NCBI GenBank assembly: GCA_035772405.1
Contig: JAYKKM010000501.1
Span: 1-64,000, forward strand
Origin: Chrysogorgia sp. JL179-B06
Lineage: Eukaryota; Cnidaria; Anthozoa; Scleralcyonacea; Chrysogorgiidae
Reading direction: 5' to 3'
DNA length: 64,000 nt
Position 1 is the first letter of the stretch. Every line of letters starts with the position of its first letter. Under the pieces are notes generated by a model. That model had not been told where the DNA came from and made no database searches. It saw nothing but the letters and a program-made list of their open reading frames with translations. The position numbers were made by a program, and so were the translations under genes. Shown piece after piece: positions 34,456 to 44,837 of this stretch.

Positions 34456-35825
34456 GCCGTCTAGTTGCTGGCGTCGGTGTCCAGGATGAAGGCGTCATCG
34501 GTTGAAGGGTACGCTAGGATGGGAGCTGTCGTCAGGGCGGTCTTCAGCCGGTTGAAAGCGTCGTCGCATTCCTCCATCCACGCAAACTTCTTCCCCTTCT
34601 CTGTCAGTCGGTAGAGGGGTTTGGACATCTCTGCGAAGTCCTTTGTGAACTTCCGGTAGTAAGAGCACAACCCAAGGAAGCTGCATAGCTCGCTCACTCC
34701 ACCACCACTCAGATCTTCTCAGGGTCTGTAGAGAGCCCTGCGTTGCTGACCACGTGGCACATGAACGTCACCGACCGCTGGAACAGGTGGCACTTCCTTG
34801 GACTCAGTTTCAGTCCAGCATCCCTCATGCGTCCGAACACCTCGTGCAACCTGTCCTTCTCGGTCTCGAAGTTATCTGCGTGCACGATGATGTCGTCCAG
34901 GTACGCCAAGCACACATCCCAGGGGAGTCCGGCGAGTACTCTCCATCAGCCGCTCGGACGTGGCGGGCGCGTTTACCAGTCGAAACGGCATCACCGTGAA
35001 CTGATAGAGCCCGCCACTGCCCGTCCTAAATGCTGTCTTATCTCGATCTTCCGTTGCCATGGCAACCTGCCAGTAGCCGCTTGACAGATCTAGCGTCGAG
35101 AACCACTGCAAGCCGGATAGTGCGTCGAAGTAGGAGTCCGCCACTGGGAGAGGGTAAGAGTCTTTGATCGTCGCCTCGTTTAGCTTCCGGTAGTCTACAC
35201 AGAACCTCGTAGACCCGTCCTTCTTCACCAGTACGATCGGCGAGGCCCACGCACTTGAAGACGGCTCGATGATCCCGTCCTTCATCATCTGCTGCACATG
35301 CTGCTCGGCCTCTGTTCGTCTGTGCATCGGTAGACGACGCGCTGGCTGCTTGATCGGTCTTGTGTCTCCAGTGTTGATCCGGTGCTTTACGAGGTCCGTC
35401 TGTCCAAGGTCACCAGACGAGGAGGCGAATACATGTTTGTACTCTAGCAGCAGGACGGTGAGCTCACTTCGCTGCTGCTCATCGAGAAGCCGACCGCTCC
35501 GCACAACCAGGTCCAACAGGTGCCTTGCGAGAGTGTCGTCGACTGCGGGCTTGCTCGTGGTCAGCGGTGGTCGGTTCTGGTCCCTCCCAGCTGTGCAGCT
35601 GGCTGCTACGACTGCTACGGTTGGTTCTTCTGCGGTGACTATGCTGAGTGGCTCGCAGACTGCTGCCACTGTGTTGTGGTAGATGGTACGCGGAACATTC
35701 GTTGGATTCATGAGCAGCCGAAGTGGAATCGTTGGGCTCCCTGTGCTGACCACGGTCCGTGCCAGGAGCAGTTGGTTTGACTTCAGGAGACGTTCCGTAG
35801 ACTCTAGAACTCCGATACCGCTCAT
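34456..35825 (-). pseudogene. Gypsy reverse transcriptase, RNase H deleted
   Basis: RT fingers and palm: PSSSAWASPIVLVKKDGSTR, VDYRKLNEATIKDSYPLPVA, FSTLDLSSGYWQVAM, YQFTVMPFRLVNAPATSERL, then after a frameshift near 34915 CLAYLDDIIVHADNF (YLDD intact). Connection FLGLCSYYRKFTKDFAEMSK and the first RNase H residues FILDTDASN at about 34465. Directly after that Asn a stop follows and the next sequence is the integrase zinc finger. So nearly all RNase H plus the tether is missing. Confidence 0.9.
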
Positions 35826-36406
35826 CTCTCCCGGAACGATCGCTTCACTGTGTGGTGGTACGACCTAGGTGGCCTTGACAGCGACTCGACAACAGGTCGA
35901 CGGCAACTGCTGAGCATTCGGTCCCAGTCCCCCCTGATCGCCATCCAAAGTCATCGTGTAGCGGCCGTCCCGCAGCACTATCTGCCCTCCAAGTACGCGC
36001 ATCAGGTCCAGTCCCAGGATTCCGTCCGATGCTATGTTGCCCAGCTGTACGCGGCAGTCCTTGGCCAACAAATGACGACAAACTGCCATCAAAGTTCAGG
36101 GCGGTTGGACATCTGCTCCCAGACGCTGGACTTTACGATTGTGATGTTGGCGCCGGTATCAATCAGAAATTTGACGGGCATACCCTGTACACATCCATCC
36201 ACGTAAAGCTCAGCGCCACAGTCATCAACCCTCCCTGACTTAAATCTGGTTTGGTGGGCAGGTTCTCGTTTCCCGCTGCCTAATGCTGTTGGTAGCTTGT
36301 CTGCTGCACCGTCTGCTGAGGTTGCATGGCCTGGTTCTGTTGCTGCTGTTGCTGCTGACGTCCTCCCAGCTGCTGACGTTGTTGGCTCCCGTGCTGCTGT
36401 GGTCAT
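35826..36406 (-). pseudogene. Gypsy protease region
   Basis: Frame 36406-36089 contains VKFLIDTGANITIVKSSVWE with the D-T-G-A site of a retroviral-type aspartic protease. A Gln-rich stretch precedes it. After a frameshift near 36090 the next frame (MMAVCRHLLAKDCRVQLGN, ILGLDLMRVLGGQIVL) carries the ILG-x-D block that forms the protease C-terminus. Two frames are therefore needed for one enzyme; broken. Confidence 0.85.
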
Positions 36407-37502
36407 GCTTCAAAAGGGCAGTCACGGCGGAAGTGGTCCAGAGCTCCGCAGAGAAGCAACCTTCCATGCAGTGCCTCCTCTGGGCTTGCATCCTCGCCAG
36501 CTGCGCCTTCAGCTCCTCAACCTCCTTCGCCAGATCACTCTTCCCTTCCTCTGGTGCCTCCTGTACATGTATGGCTCGAGAGTGCGGGCGCATCACTGTT
36601 TGTTCACGAGCTGAAACGCTTCCAGCTCTACGGCGATTTCCAGCGCCTGGTTCAGTGAAGTCGGCCGTGTCTGCTTGATCTTCCACTTCGTGTCGACATC
36701 TCCCAATGCATCCACGAAGTGGTCCCTAGCCAGGACTTCTCTCAGGTCCGCGGGAGCCTGGGGATAGGCGTACCTGACCAGCCGTCTAACCGCTTGTGCC
36801 AGCTCTGGGAGCGTCTTGTCTTTTCGTTTGGTTCTTGTTCGGATTGCGGCGCGGTACATCTCGGTTCGGTTTTCTGTCCCGAATCGAGTAGCTAGAGCTT
36901 CCTTCAGGGCCATGAAGTTCTTCCTCTGGGAGCTAGACAAATCTCCCAGCACCTCCCTCCCTGGGCCGGAAAGGCTCAGCGAGATACGTGGCCTTTGTAG
37001 GATCATGCCACTGGTTGATCTCCGCCACGATCTCGAATTGTGCTAGCTGATCTTCCCAGGCAGCAGTTCCATCGAAAATCGTTGGCCTGATTTTCGGTTT
37101 TCCCTGATCCTGAGTTGATCCCCGCTCGGAGTGTTGCCTCGCTCTGTACTCTATCTCGTCGAAAGCTCGCATAAGCTCGTCATCCTCTGGCTCTTCGACG
37201 TGCTCGCCCGTTGGTGTATCGATGAACGTCACGTTCGGCCTGTTTCTGCTGCATTCCAGCGTGCGGGAGTTCTCAACTGTATCCAGCCTCAACGTTACAT
37301 CGAACCGTTTGACCACCTGTGCGTCTCTGCTTTCGATCCTCGATGCGAGCGCTTCTATAGCCTTCGTTAGACTTTCTATCTTTTTTGTGGCTGGTACCAG
37401 TAGCGGCGTGGAACTTCTCCATGTTGAAGCCGTAACTCTCTCCAGTTCGTCTGGGCTCATATCGATAAGGCTACCGATCTGTACTTCAGTTGAGCTTGCC
37501 AT
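36407..37502 (-). pseudogene. Gypsy gag
   Basis: ATG at 37502, a few bases after the PBS. N-terminal frame to about 36950 (IGSLIDMSPDELERVTAS, coiled-coil-like KKIESLTKAIEALASRIE, then AAWEDQLAQFEIVAEINQWH). After a frameshift the capsid-like part 37006-36593 (VLGDLSSSQRKNFMALKEAL). A knuckle-like CGALDHFRRDC near 36425 lacks the first Cys of a CX2CX4HX4C motif. Gag would form the particle; two frameshifts break it. Confidence 0.85.
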
Positions 37503-37510
37503 GGTTTCGA

Positions 37511-37528
37511 TCCCAGCGCTTGCCACCA
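37511..37528 (-). other. Primer binding site of the gypsy element
   Basis: Minus strand TGGTGGCAAGCGCTGGGA, two bases inside the 5' LTR. The plus strand reads as a tRNA 3' arm ending CCA (TTCGATCCCAGCGCTTGCCACCA when extended). I could not assign the tRNA. Confidence 0.8.
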
Positions 37529-37530
37529 GT

Positions 37531-37936
37531 TGTAACGGACCGAGTTACGAGAGTGAGAGACGACACTGAAGAAGTTCGTGTTTCTTTGGGTTTATTGCTC
37601 GCTTCTGCGATCACAACTAAAACTAACTGTTACAATTCATGCTCTATTTATATGGGTTCTAAAGGCTAAATTAGCTACATGAAGTCATTCTATAATTCGA
37701 TTACATTTACGTCAACTATGATGTAGAGTTTATTTCGAGTCAATCACAAGGTCATTGAGTCATGCTGAGTAATAGCCGCTCCTAAATCACGTAAACATTG
37801 AAACTAGTAAAACTGTAATCAAATACCACAGTTGCACATACGACACGTCAAATGGGTGCGACGGATAAGGTGATGAAACCGGAACTAATCGATTGCCTCA
37901 CGGACAGTCACGCATACAGTGTCTATTTTCGTCACA
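37531..37936 (-). repeat. 5' LTR of the gypsy element
   Basis: 406 bp, TGTAACGGACCGAGT to TTTTCGTCACA on the plus strand. It carries the promoter in this class. Followed by ATAT target duplication. Confidence 0.93.
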
Positions 37937-38419
37937 ATATTTAGGGGTGTCCCTCGAGCATTGAACTATCAGTAAAATATCGTCTAACTGACAAAATATA
38001 GAAAACAACAGTTTCAATCATCAGTCCATTCCGTAACCAGCATTCTGAATAAATGGCAACAAACAAATACGTATTCAATATCTTACAAAGTAAATATTTA
38101 ACAACATGCAGAACAAAGTTTTTGAAAAATCAAGACAAAATTACTTTCGCTCGAAGATGGGCGCTTACCAGGTCAACTACGCTATTTCAGGTTGCTATCT
38201 GAAAAATGTAAACTAGAGGAAAAAGTATAGTTTATTTGCTCATTATCGTATCACCAAGCACTTAGTCATTTCCTTCATCTTCACAAAGTTGAAAAACGGA
38301 CTGTTCGAGATTCCAGTCGACATGCCATAGTAGCGATATCTGCGTTTTCGACAAAGGTTTGGTTTTTCCTGTTTGTGCATCCAAACATACCATTAAACAT
38401 ACATCTCCAAAAGCACAAA

Positions 38420-38650
38420 ACGCCAACAACTTTGGGACACAAGACCAAAGAGGCCGAATTCATCAATCGACTTGGTGACCTGTTTGATATCGCCCATGCA
38501 GATACGAATTTGCGTCGATATGTGAAAGCCAAATGCGGCAATTAAACGCGTGAAAAGAGAATTCCCGACGATCGAAGACGTGATTCAAGATCTTAATGGT
38601 GCAACAACATTCTCGAAAGTAGATCTGAATCATGGATATCCTCAACTAGA
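38420..38650 (+). pseudogene. Two retroelement scraps: 'DLFDIAHAD' frame and gypsy RT palm
   Basis: A plus-strand frame GHKTKEAEFINRLGDLFDIA then HAD (about 38430-38505) ends near 38544. Overlapping it, another frame from about 38507 reads RICVDM, a stop, then FPTIEDVIQDLNGATTFSKV, DLNHGYPQLE. The second is the palm block of a Ty3/gypsy RT with the D-L-N-x-G-Y signature. Sequence after 38650 loses similarity. The first scrap is unassigned. Both are short relics. Confidence 0.65.
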
Positions 38651-39120
38651 ATCCTCCTCCTGTTGCGTGCAAATTAACAATGATTATTTGGGAAATCTGG
38701 CATTAGATAGACCAATACCTAAGCAGTTCCAGCAAGTACCCAAGTAAATTACAGGCACCAAGAAAAATTTGGAACCAAAAGAAGCAGATCCATATCGTAC
38801 ATGTTACTCCAGGGTGTGATAAAAATGCATGTTGATTGAGTTTATTTTAAAATTTATACGAATAAATCCTTTTAGAACTGTGAAGCTTTTTGGAGGTCTA
38901 AAAATTTACCTCACACATAAATAATAGACGTTCAGTGATCCATGGTTTCTGCTAGAAACTAAACTTCAGATCAATTCTTGGTGAATGTCCATGTCGATAT
39001 AATTGTATGTAAACGTTAGTGTTTTCTTTTAAGGTTAATCAGTTATGTTCGAAAAAGATTCGCCGAAAAGACAATGAAAGTTCCATGCGCTGAACTGATG
39101 CTTTAAATCTACAGTTCGAT
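38651..39120. other. No gene seen
   Basis: AT-rich DNA without coding signal. Confidence 0.5.
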
Positions 39121-39925
39121 GTGGAGTTGACTGACTGGGAGCTAGGGTTAATTGTTCTGGATGCATTTCCTGGCACGAAGAGAGAAAGATCTAATAATAT
39201 CAACTATTACAATAATATATCACTTAATATTTCCAATATAGGTGAAGAAGTCCAAGTAGTAGAGGACGAATTGGCCGATGACAGATGTGGATCATCCATT
39301 CCTAAGCAGGATAGACAAATGCAAAATAAAGCCAGTCAAGCAGATTTAACAAGAGGGTGGGTTGTATGATATTGAGATGGCTATGTTACCAAACTGTATG
39401 AAAATTACCAGAGACGAATTGACTTGTGACGAGGGTCCCCCGACTTTACTTGGAAAAGGGTGTTTCAGTGAAGTTTCTTTGCAAATTTATCAAGGAATGC
39501 CTTTGGCAGTGAAAACATTTAGTCACAGACAATCTCTTAAAGAAGAGGTTTTTGAAAGAGGTCCTGTGTTTCATAAATACTAAACCACACAAGCATTTGC
39601 CCATAGTATACGGATTTTCATTAGAGCGAAAACCGTATTTCATTATATTTAAATTTTATGGATCATTATCGACAAAAAATCTACAAAATTACACTACTTC
39701 ATTCGGTCAGCATACTCCCACACACATAGCCGTAGGTAGCGATTGCTCAAATAGTATTAACTTGAATAAGGAAATCATGCGTGTAGCCAGTCATGTCTGC
39801 AAAGGCCTTCAACATATACACTCTTGTGGTAGGTAGTACATGGAGACTTGAAAACTGATAACATTTTGATTATAAGGGAAGGTTCCTGTCTGATTCCAAA
39901 AAATTATTGACTTTGGAAAGTCTTT
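39121..39925 (+). pseudogene. Protein-kinase domain fragment, frameshifted and truncated
   Basis: Upstream frame 39121-39369 (DKQMQNKASQ-like, charged) leads, after a frameshift at about 39362, into a kinase N-lobe: LLGKGCFSEVSL (Gly loop) and LAVKTF (ATP-binding Lys). A second frameshift near 39550 gives KEVLCFINTKPHKHLPIVYG and KPYFIIFKFYGSLSTKNL. A third near 39835 gives HGDLKTDN (39839-39862, catalytic loop with G in place of R) and IIDFGKSF (39903-39923, DFG). The domain stops right after DFG where a repeat begins. The H-G/N-D-L form and DFGKS are seen in invertebrate kinase-like gene expansions. Not translatable as one protein. Confidence 0.8.
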
Positions 39926-40845
39926 TATAAAATAACATGTACACAACAAGCAATTTGATTGGTCAATACCCGTGCAGGATGAGACTTAATAAAATAACAT
40001 GTACACAACAAGCGCCCTGATTGGTCAATACCCATGTTTGGATTAGAGTATCCAAACATGGGAATTTTGAGGTCGATCATGTACACACAAAAAGCAAATC
40101 ATGCCGACCCATCGTTTTTAAACATTTATTAACATTCTATACATATGCACAATAACTATAAATAAAATATAGCAATCTTCCCTGTTAATTTCACAATTGA
40201 TTTTGCAAAAATAGGCCGAAATTATAAGTATTTAAAGTGGAAAAAGCAACGCTAAAGCGAACGAGAATCCCCGTATAATTTGTGAGGGCGACGTTTACCT
40301 TATTGAACGTTTCAATAAAACCCAAAAACACAACACTTTTTATCGATATAGTTCACCAAGAGAACATGGAAAAGGTGTAAAATGTTTATTTTACCTCTCG
40401 TCAGGCAGGATATTCACGAAGAAACCATTCATTTTGTTCTTGTAGCCAACAAAAAATCACCGAACAACACTTCGACAGTGAGAGAAAACCACAAAAAAGA
40501 TTCTGTGTTGTAGGATATAAAGGCTGTGCAAACTCACAACATCACTTTACATCTGCAGCAATTCAACATAAAGTTAAACGGTATATTTTCGTGATTAAAT
40601 CCATCTGGAAATATCTTTTTCAGCATGTTTTCCTGATGTTTTTACCACTTCAAACTTATTTTTGACTGTTGCTGTCAGCATCATAAATCATAATAGGAAA
40701 CCATCCATGATTGGCCGATTGGCTTAGAAGGACATGAAAGACCTCCCCTGATTGGTAGTTGACGGTTTTTGGGAGAATTGCAATGTTGATCTAATTATAT
40801 TAATAACTTTTAGTGATATTTCTCTGTGGTTATTTTATAAAATAA
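39926..40845. repeat. Repeat-rich spacer, possible short DNA transposon
   Basis: Starts TTATAAAATAACATGTACAC, which recurs about 66 bp later together with ATTGGTCAATACCC. A 32-bp palindrome (CCCATGTTTGGAT and its complement around TAGAGT) lies at 40031-40062. The right end has TTTTATAAAATAAATACC. TTATAAAATAA at both ends suggests a non-autonomous element abutting the kinase fragment. No gene. Confidence 0.45.
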
Positions 40846-41087
40846 ATACCTAATGTGGTTTTCCGTGTTTGGATACTCTGATCCAAACACTTGGGATGTT
40901 GGTCGACTTTCGAAAAGCTAAAAACACTTGCGCGGACGGCTCGTGGGGGGGGGAAAGAGAGCCAGCACGGATCCGATACAATTTTGCTTCTCTGCGTCCC
41001 GTACGCGACGCAAAATGCTCATTGGCTAATTTGCAATGGCGTCATGCGATATTTGTTAACGAACAAAACAAATGCAACACGGCCGAA

Positions 41088-41370
41088 ATGTTTGACAATA
41101 ACAACAGAGAACGTATTGTAAAAGATGTTTTGAACTCTCTCTTATCTAAATTAAAGTTTTCCTTGGAGTTGAAAGATGAGCAATATTCTACAATTGATGG
41201 TTTGCTTAACGGAAACGACGTTCTGGCGATATTACCAACGGGATACGGGAAATCTCATAAGCAAGATCGAAAAAGGCCAACCGACTTGTGCAGCTCTGCA
41301 CAGCAGTGCTGTCGTTGTATCTCCTCTTAGAAGTATCGTAGACGACCAAGTTGAAGAGGCTAAGGCGTAG
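41088..41370 (+). pseudogene. RecQ-like SF2 helicase, N-terminal fragment
   Basis: ATG at 41088 opens MFDNNNRERIVKDVLNSLLS. Then LELKDEQYSTIDGLLNGNDV and LAILPTGYGKS, the Walker A box (41233-41256). A frameshift just after it leads to the next frame with GQPTCAALHSSAVVVSPLRS followed by IVDDQVEEAKA, the Ia-type 'SPL-x-S-L/I-x-x-D-Q' block of RecQ helicases. The frame then ends in TAG at 41368-41370. DEAH and all later motifs are missing, so only about the first fifth of the helicase core remains. Whether the helicase belonged to the mobile element or was captured is open. Confidence 0.75.
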
Positions 41371-41702
41371 ATTAAGGAAGAGTACTGTTCGTGCGCTCGG
41401 TTTCAGTGTTTTCTTCGTACTCATAGCAATCAGCTTCGCAATTTATAAATATATGTTGACAGTTTAAAGTAAAAGGGTCAAATTACGGAAAGTTCATCAG
41501 AAACAATTGCTTCGTTCTATTTTAAAATCCATTTAATTTGATAACTATCAACAAGTACACACAATATAAACCTTCGACATTATATTTAAAGAGATTTTAG
41601 AGCAACCTGGTTTGTATTTCTTCCTTTAAATGCGGTTTCAAAAGTGAACAGGTATTCTATAATTGCTCCAAAACTTGCACTCTCGACAGAATTGCTGTTG
41701 AT

Positions 41703-41897
41703 ATGGATTTCCAAGTATCACCATACTTAACTTTCAATGACACTGTGCAGCATCTATACAGTAGCGGTTTTCTCCCCGAACACGATTTTGTCGATGTTAC
41801 AGTTTTTAACAGCCGACATGCTGTCAAAGTCTCAAAGAAGATAAACACCGTTACACCAGCCAGCGTTCAACACGTTCGCAATAACAATATTGGCTAA
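41703..41897 (+). CDS. Unrecognised short ORF inside the helicase element
   Basis: 64 codons: MDFQVSPYLTFNDTVQHLYS, then SGFLPEHDFVDVTVFNSRHA. Coding-like composition compared with the AT-rich flanks. No family recognised. It could be an exon of the same element or of a captured gene. Confidence 0.25.
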   Translation: MDFQVSPYLTFNDTVQHLYSSGFLPEHDFVDVTVFNSRHAVKVSKKINTVTPASVQHVRNNNIG

Positions 41898-42087
41898 TTT
41901 TTGACAGCACGTTGGGGAACTTTGAGGGCGGGAAGCAAAGTTGTATGGGTTGCGTGCAGGCTCTCCCTCCCCAATTTTCCGCCCTCCCCTTCCCGAGAGA
42001 GCCTGCACGCAGGCTAGCTTTTCTCAACTCTCACAACATCCCGCGTGTTTGGATCAGAGTATCCAAACACGGAAAACCATTTGGTAT

Positions 42088-43280
42088 TTCTTTAATCCTG
42101 CACAGGAATTTACAGCAATTTTAAGTGGCGTTTATCATCTCATTCCGTTTATCGTTATAAGTTAAAACAAAACTCTCAAAAAAACAACAGAAGTATATTT
42201 AGTTTTTGTATTGTGAGAAAACATTACTGCGAAAACTAGTTAAACAAAACAACGAGGTTTGAAAAGGGCATGTTTTGAAAGCAACAAACTCGCGAGAATA
42301 ATATACTGTTTAGTGTTATTTTCTTGCCTGATAACTCACTGGAAAAGAACAATCTTTATCTATACAAAGTAAAATACCGAACAGCTCTCGATTTAAAATC
42401 CAAACTCATCCAGCGAAATTATGTTTCTTCAACGTGTTAATTGAACAATACACCTGAAGAAAGACCTGAAATGATTATTTTAAGTACATTATGTACTTAT
42501 TTCAGGAGCACTTTAACAATTAACATAATAAATGTATATTTAGATGTAACAATTTTACGTTATAATTTAATAGAACTTACATTGGAATATGCTTTTTAGA
42601 CTTACTCATGTAATTAGAGAATTTGGCATTAAAAGAATTTGAATTTGAATGGTCAAATTAATTACTATTTGTATCATTGCATGTGTTGTTATACTTGCTA
42701 GAAATTTCACAATAGCACTATCTATAAATCTTTAACATGACCATCTCATTCATAGCGCATGTCGTTGGTTATTAACATATTTTGCGTTTTTAATTGTAAC
42801 AATGCGCAAATACGGGGAAATGGTGCTTTAAAATTGACAAAATTAATAGGAAAACAGGGTTATGTTTAAAGTGTGAGAACCAAATTCAAACTATGTTGTT
42901 CACAGTTAGATGATTAACGGGATTTCGAGGAACTTCCACGTTGAGAAAATGCTTTATAATAAAGCTTGTCATGTCAATAAACCAGCAAAAGAGTAATTTC
43001 GTACCAGAAATTTATCCCAATTTTATAGATGAAATCAGGAAAATAAACAATACTAAATGTGGGTAGTTTGCTATCGGACATTTAAATCTTGCACCAAAAC
43101 GCGCCTTGCTGATAATAAAATATCTTAAAACAGTTAAGAATTGCTTGCATATAATGCCATTTATTATATACATGACAAAATTACTGCATTCTGATTGGCT
43201 GAGAGGAGTGCAATAAATGAGAGTGCAATTATTTAAAGTAATTTTCAAAAAACAAACTTGCGGGACGCTTTTTTGAAACA
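42088..43280. other. AT-rich DNA, no gene seen
   Basis: Only chance ORFs. An ATTGG/CCAAT box (CTGATTGGCTGAGAG, about 43190) precedes the Crypton-derived coding region by about 100 bp and could belong to its promoter. Confidence 0.5.
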
Positions 43281-43289
43281 AATGACTTT

Positions 43290-43975
43290 ATGCAAGACGA
43301 ACTTAAAGGTAAAGCAGCCAACAAAAATACAAAAAAATGCACCGAAACATGGTTAAAGGTCTGGGGGGAATGGGCCGTTGCCAGAAATAATAGTGTTGAA
43401 ATCGAAAAATATTCCCCAGAAGACCTCGATGAAGCTCTTCAAACATTTTACACTGTGGTGCGCAATAACAAAGGTGAAGACTACGAGCTGCTCTCGATAG
43501 GCACTTGAAAGAAAGACAAACACTATCCTTTGTCAATAATTCGTGACCGAGAATTTGACCAGTCAAACAAAATTCTTGAAGGCAAAGCTCGTCTACTCCG
43601 TGAACTTGGCCACGGGAAGCGACCAAATGCAGCAAAACCTCTCACACTTCAAGAAGAAGAAATGCTGTGGGAAAACCAAAAGCTTGGGAACTATTATCCA
43701 CGGGCATTAATTAATACAATGTGGTGGATATGTACCCAACATTTTGGCCTGAGGGGAAGACAAGAACACCACACAATGGCAGTGGAAGATTTTCATTTTG
43801 AAGAAGACTACAACGGCGTTGAGTATGTCACATTTAAGGAAAATCCCACGAAGACTCGCCAAGTGGTCTCCACATTACCAGAAGACAACAGCTACCGAAG
43901 ATGTTTGCCACCGGGGACGAAAGATGTCCTGTTTCTTTATTCAAAGAATATGTAAGTCGCCGTCCAAGTGAATCA
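43290..43975 (+). pseudogene. Crypton-derived tyrosine-recombinase-like (DUF3504/KIAA1958-type) coding region
   Basis: Starts MQDELKGKAANKNTKKCTET, with the N-terminal 'KNT-x-K-x-T-x-x-x-x-x-W' pattern and EDLDEALQTFYTVVR. After a local loss and frame change near 43480-43510 it continues DYPLSIIRD-like (YPLSIIRDREFDQSNKILEG), MWWICTQHFGLRGRQEHHTM and ENPTKTRQ. A frameshift near 43893 gives KMFATGDERCPVSLFKEYVS followed by RRP. This order is that of Crypton-derived proteins of the KIAA1958/DUF3504 type, whose core is a degenerate tyrosine recombinase. The H-x-x-R and Tyr half is not seen. In-frame TGA at 43506-43508 and two frame changes argue for a pseudogene. Confidence 0.82.
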
Positions 43976-44326
43976 TGACATTTGTTTTCTTATAGATACC
44001 CATCAGAAAGCGTTAAAACGTGCTGCACAGGCAGTGGACACATCCACCATTGAGTCAGACTCTGATGGCCAGATAATTCTGATTTTGTCGAATGGAGTGA
44101 TGGTAAGTTTAATATATTTAAAGGGAACTCTCTCAAATTTAAATACTCTGGATAGAGAGTTATTCCAGTGAACATTAAGTTTTTCTCACTTTGTGTGCTC
44201 AAAGAAGTAATGAGAATTTTAAAGTCACATACCTGTATTTTGTAAACAAGATTGTGTGATTTGTCTAATTGATTTAGCTGCTGCTATAAATTATGAAAAT
44301 CATGCTGAGTCTAGCTTTATTTTTAG

Positions 44327-44572
44327 GTGAGAGAAGTGGCCATCCTTCACAAAGTAACAAAAAGAATAAAAGAACCCTTGCACCATTGCCTCCAGTGGCT
44401 CCTTCTTACAATGGGTTGGTGGTACAACATCAAAGCCTGGACCATGAAACACAAAATAATAGAGACAAAAGAAGTATGGCAACAGGTGTCTCACTTCCAG
44501 GGGCTGCCATACAGAATGTACCTGGTATTTTGAATAGCATTAATGACATATTCATGCCAAATTTTAATGATG
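44327..44572 (+). CDS. Exon of a multi-exon gene, phase 1-1
   Basis: Preceded by a TTTATTTTTAG acceptor and followed by a G|GTAAGT donor. 246 bp, open in the frame GERSGHPSQSNKKNKRTLAP ... NSINDIFMPNFND. Low-complexity Ser/Asn/Gln/Pro composition, as in disordered tails. It lies downstream of the Crypton-derived region on the same strand, so it probably belongs to the same gene. A possible preceding exon ends at 44102 with a GTAAGT donor in the same phase. Confidence 0.6.
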
Positions 44573-44837
44573 GTAAGTTTTGCATTTTGAAATATGTACT
44601 GTAAGCCATAATAGTATATACTGTACTTTAATAGGGGTTGGAGTGGTGGACATCAGGCATTCACCTTGGTCTTGGCATACCCATCAACATCTCATCAGTT
44701 CATCGTGCCTATTGTAGGCTTACTTCCTTCTATATAGAGCCCTAATATGTTCCCAGACAAATATTTTCATTTGATCGCCCAAAATTATAAATACGTCATT
44801 CCACTGATTTTATTTATCCATGTTTTGTATTGATTAG

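Larger units (their letters stand above)
32899..37936 (-). mobile_element. Ty3/gypsy LTR retrotransposon, 5.0 kb, defective
   Basis: Two LTRs (37531-37936 as 5' LTR and 32899-33286 as 3' LTR), each TGT...ACA, flanked by ATAT at 32895-32898 and 37937-37940. PBS and PPT are in the right places. The inside is gag, protease, RT, (RNase H lost), integrase on the minus strand, clearly richer in G+C than the surroundings. The LTRs differ by many substitutions and small indels, so the insertion is old. No envelope-like frame is seen after integrase. Confidence 0.93.
40846..42087 (+). mobile_element. 1.24-kb element with hairpin-bearing TIRs and a RecQ-like helicase fragment
   Basis: The ends are inverted copies of one another over about 72 bp: left 40846-40919, right 42016-42087 (complement). 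Both contain TGGTTTTCCGTGTTTGGATA followed by CTCTGATCCAAACAC, so each TIR holds its own hairpin (GTGTTTGGAT / ATCCAAACAC). A second hairpin (TGCGTGCAGGCTCTC with its complement) lies inside the right end at 41951-42011. Between them is a helicase fragment. Target duplication was not evident. Superfamily unknown. Confidence 0.65.

Noticed and set aside
34102..34505. Plus-strand ORFs across the gypsy element, e.g. Cys/Ser/Leu-rich frames near 34100-36700
   Set aside because: Antisense shadows of GC-rich minus-strand gag-pol coding sequence.
40940..40960. Run of G as a G-quadruplex
   Set aside because: A single nine-G run without further G-tracts nearby does not support a quadruplex.
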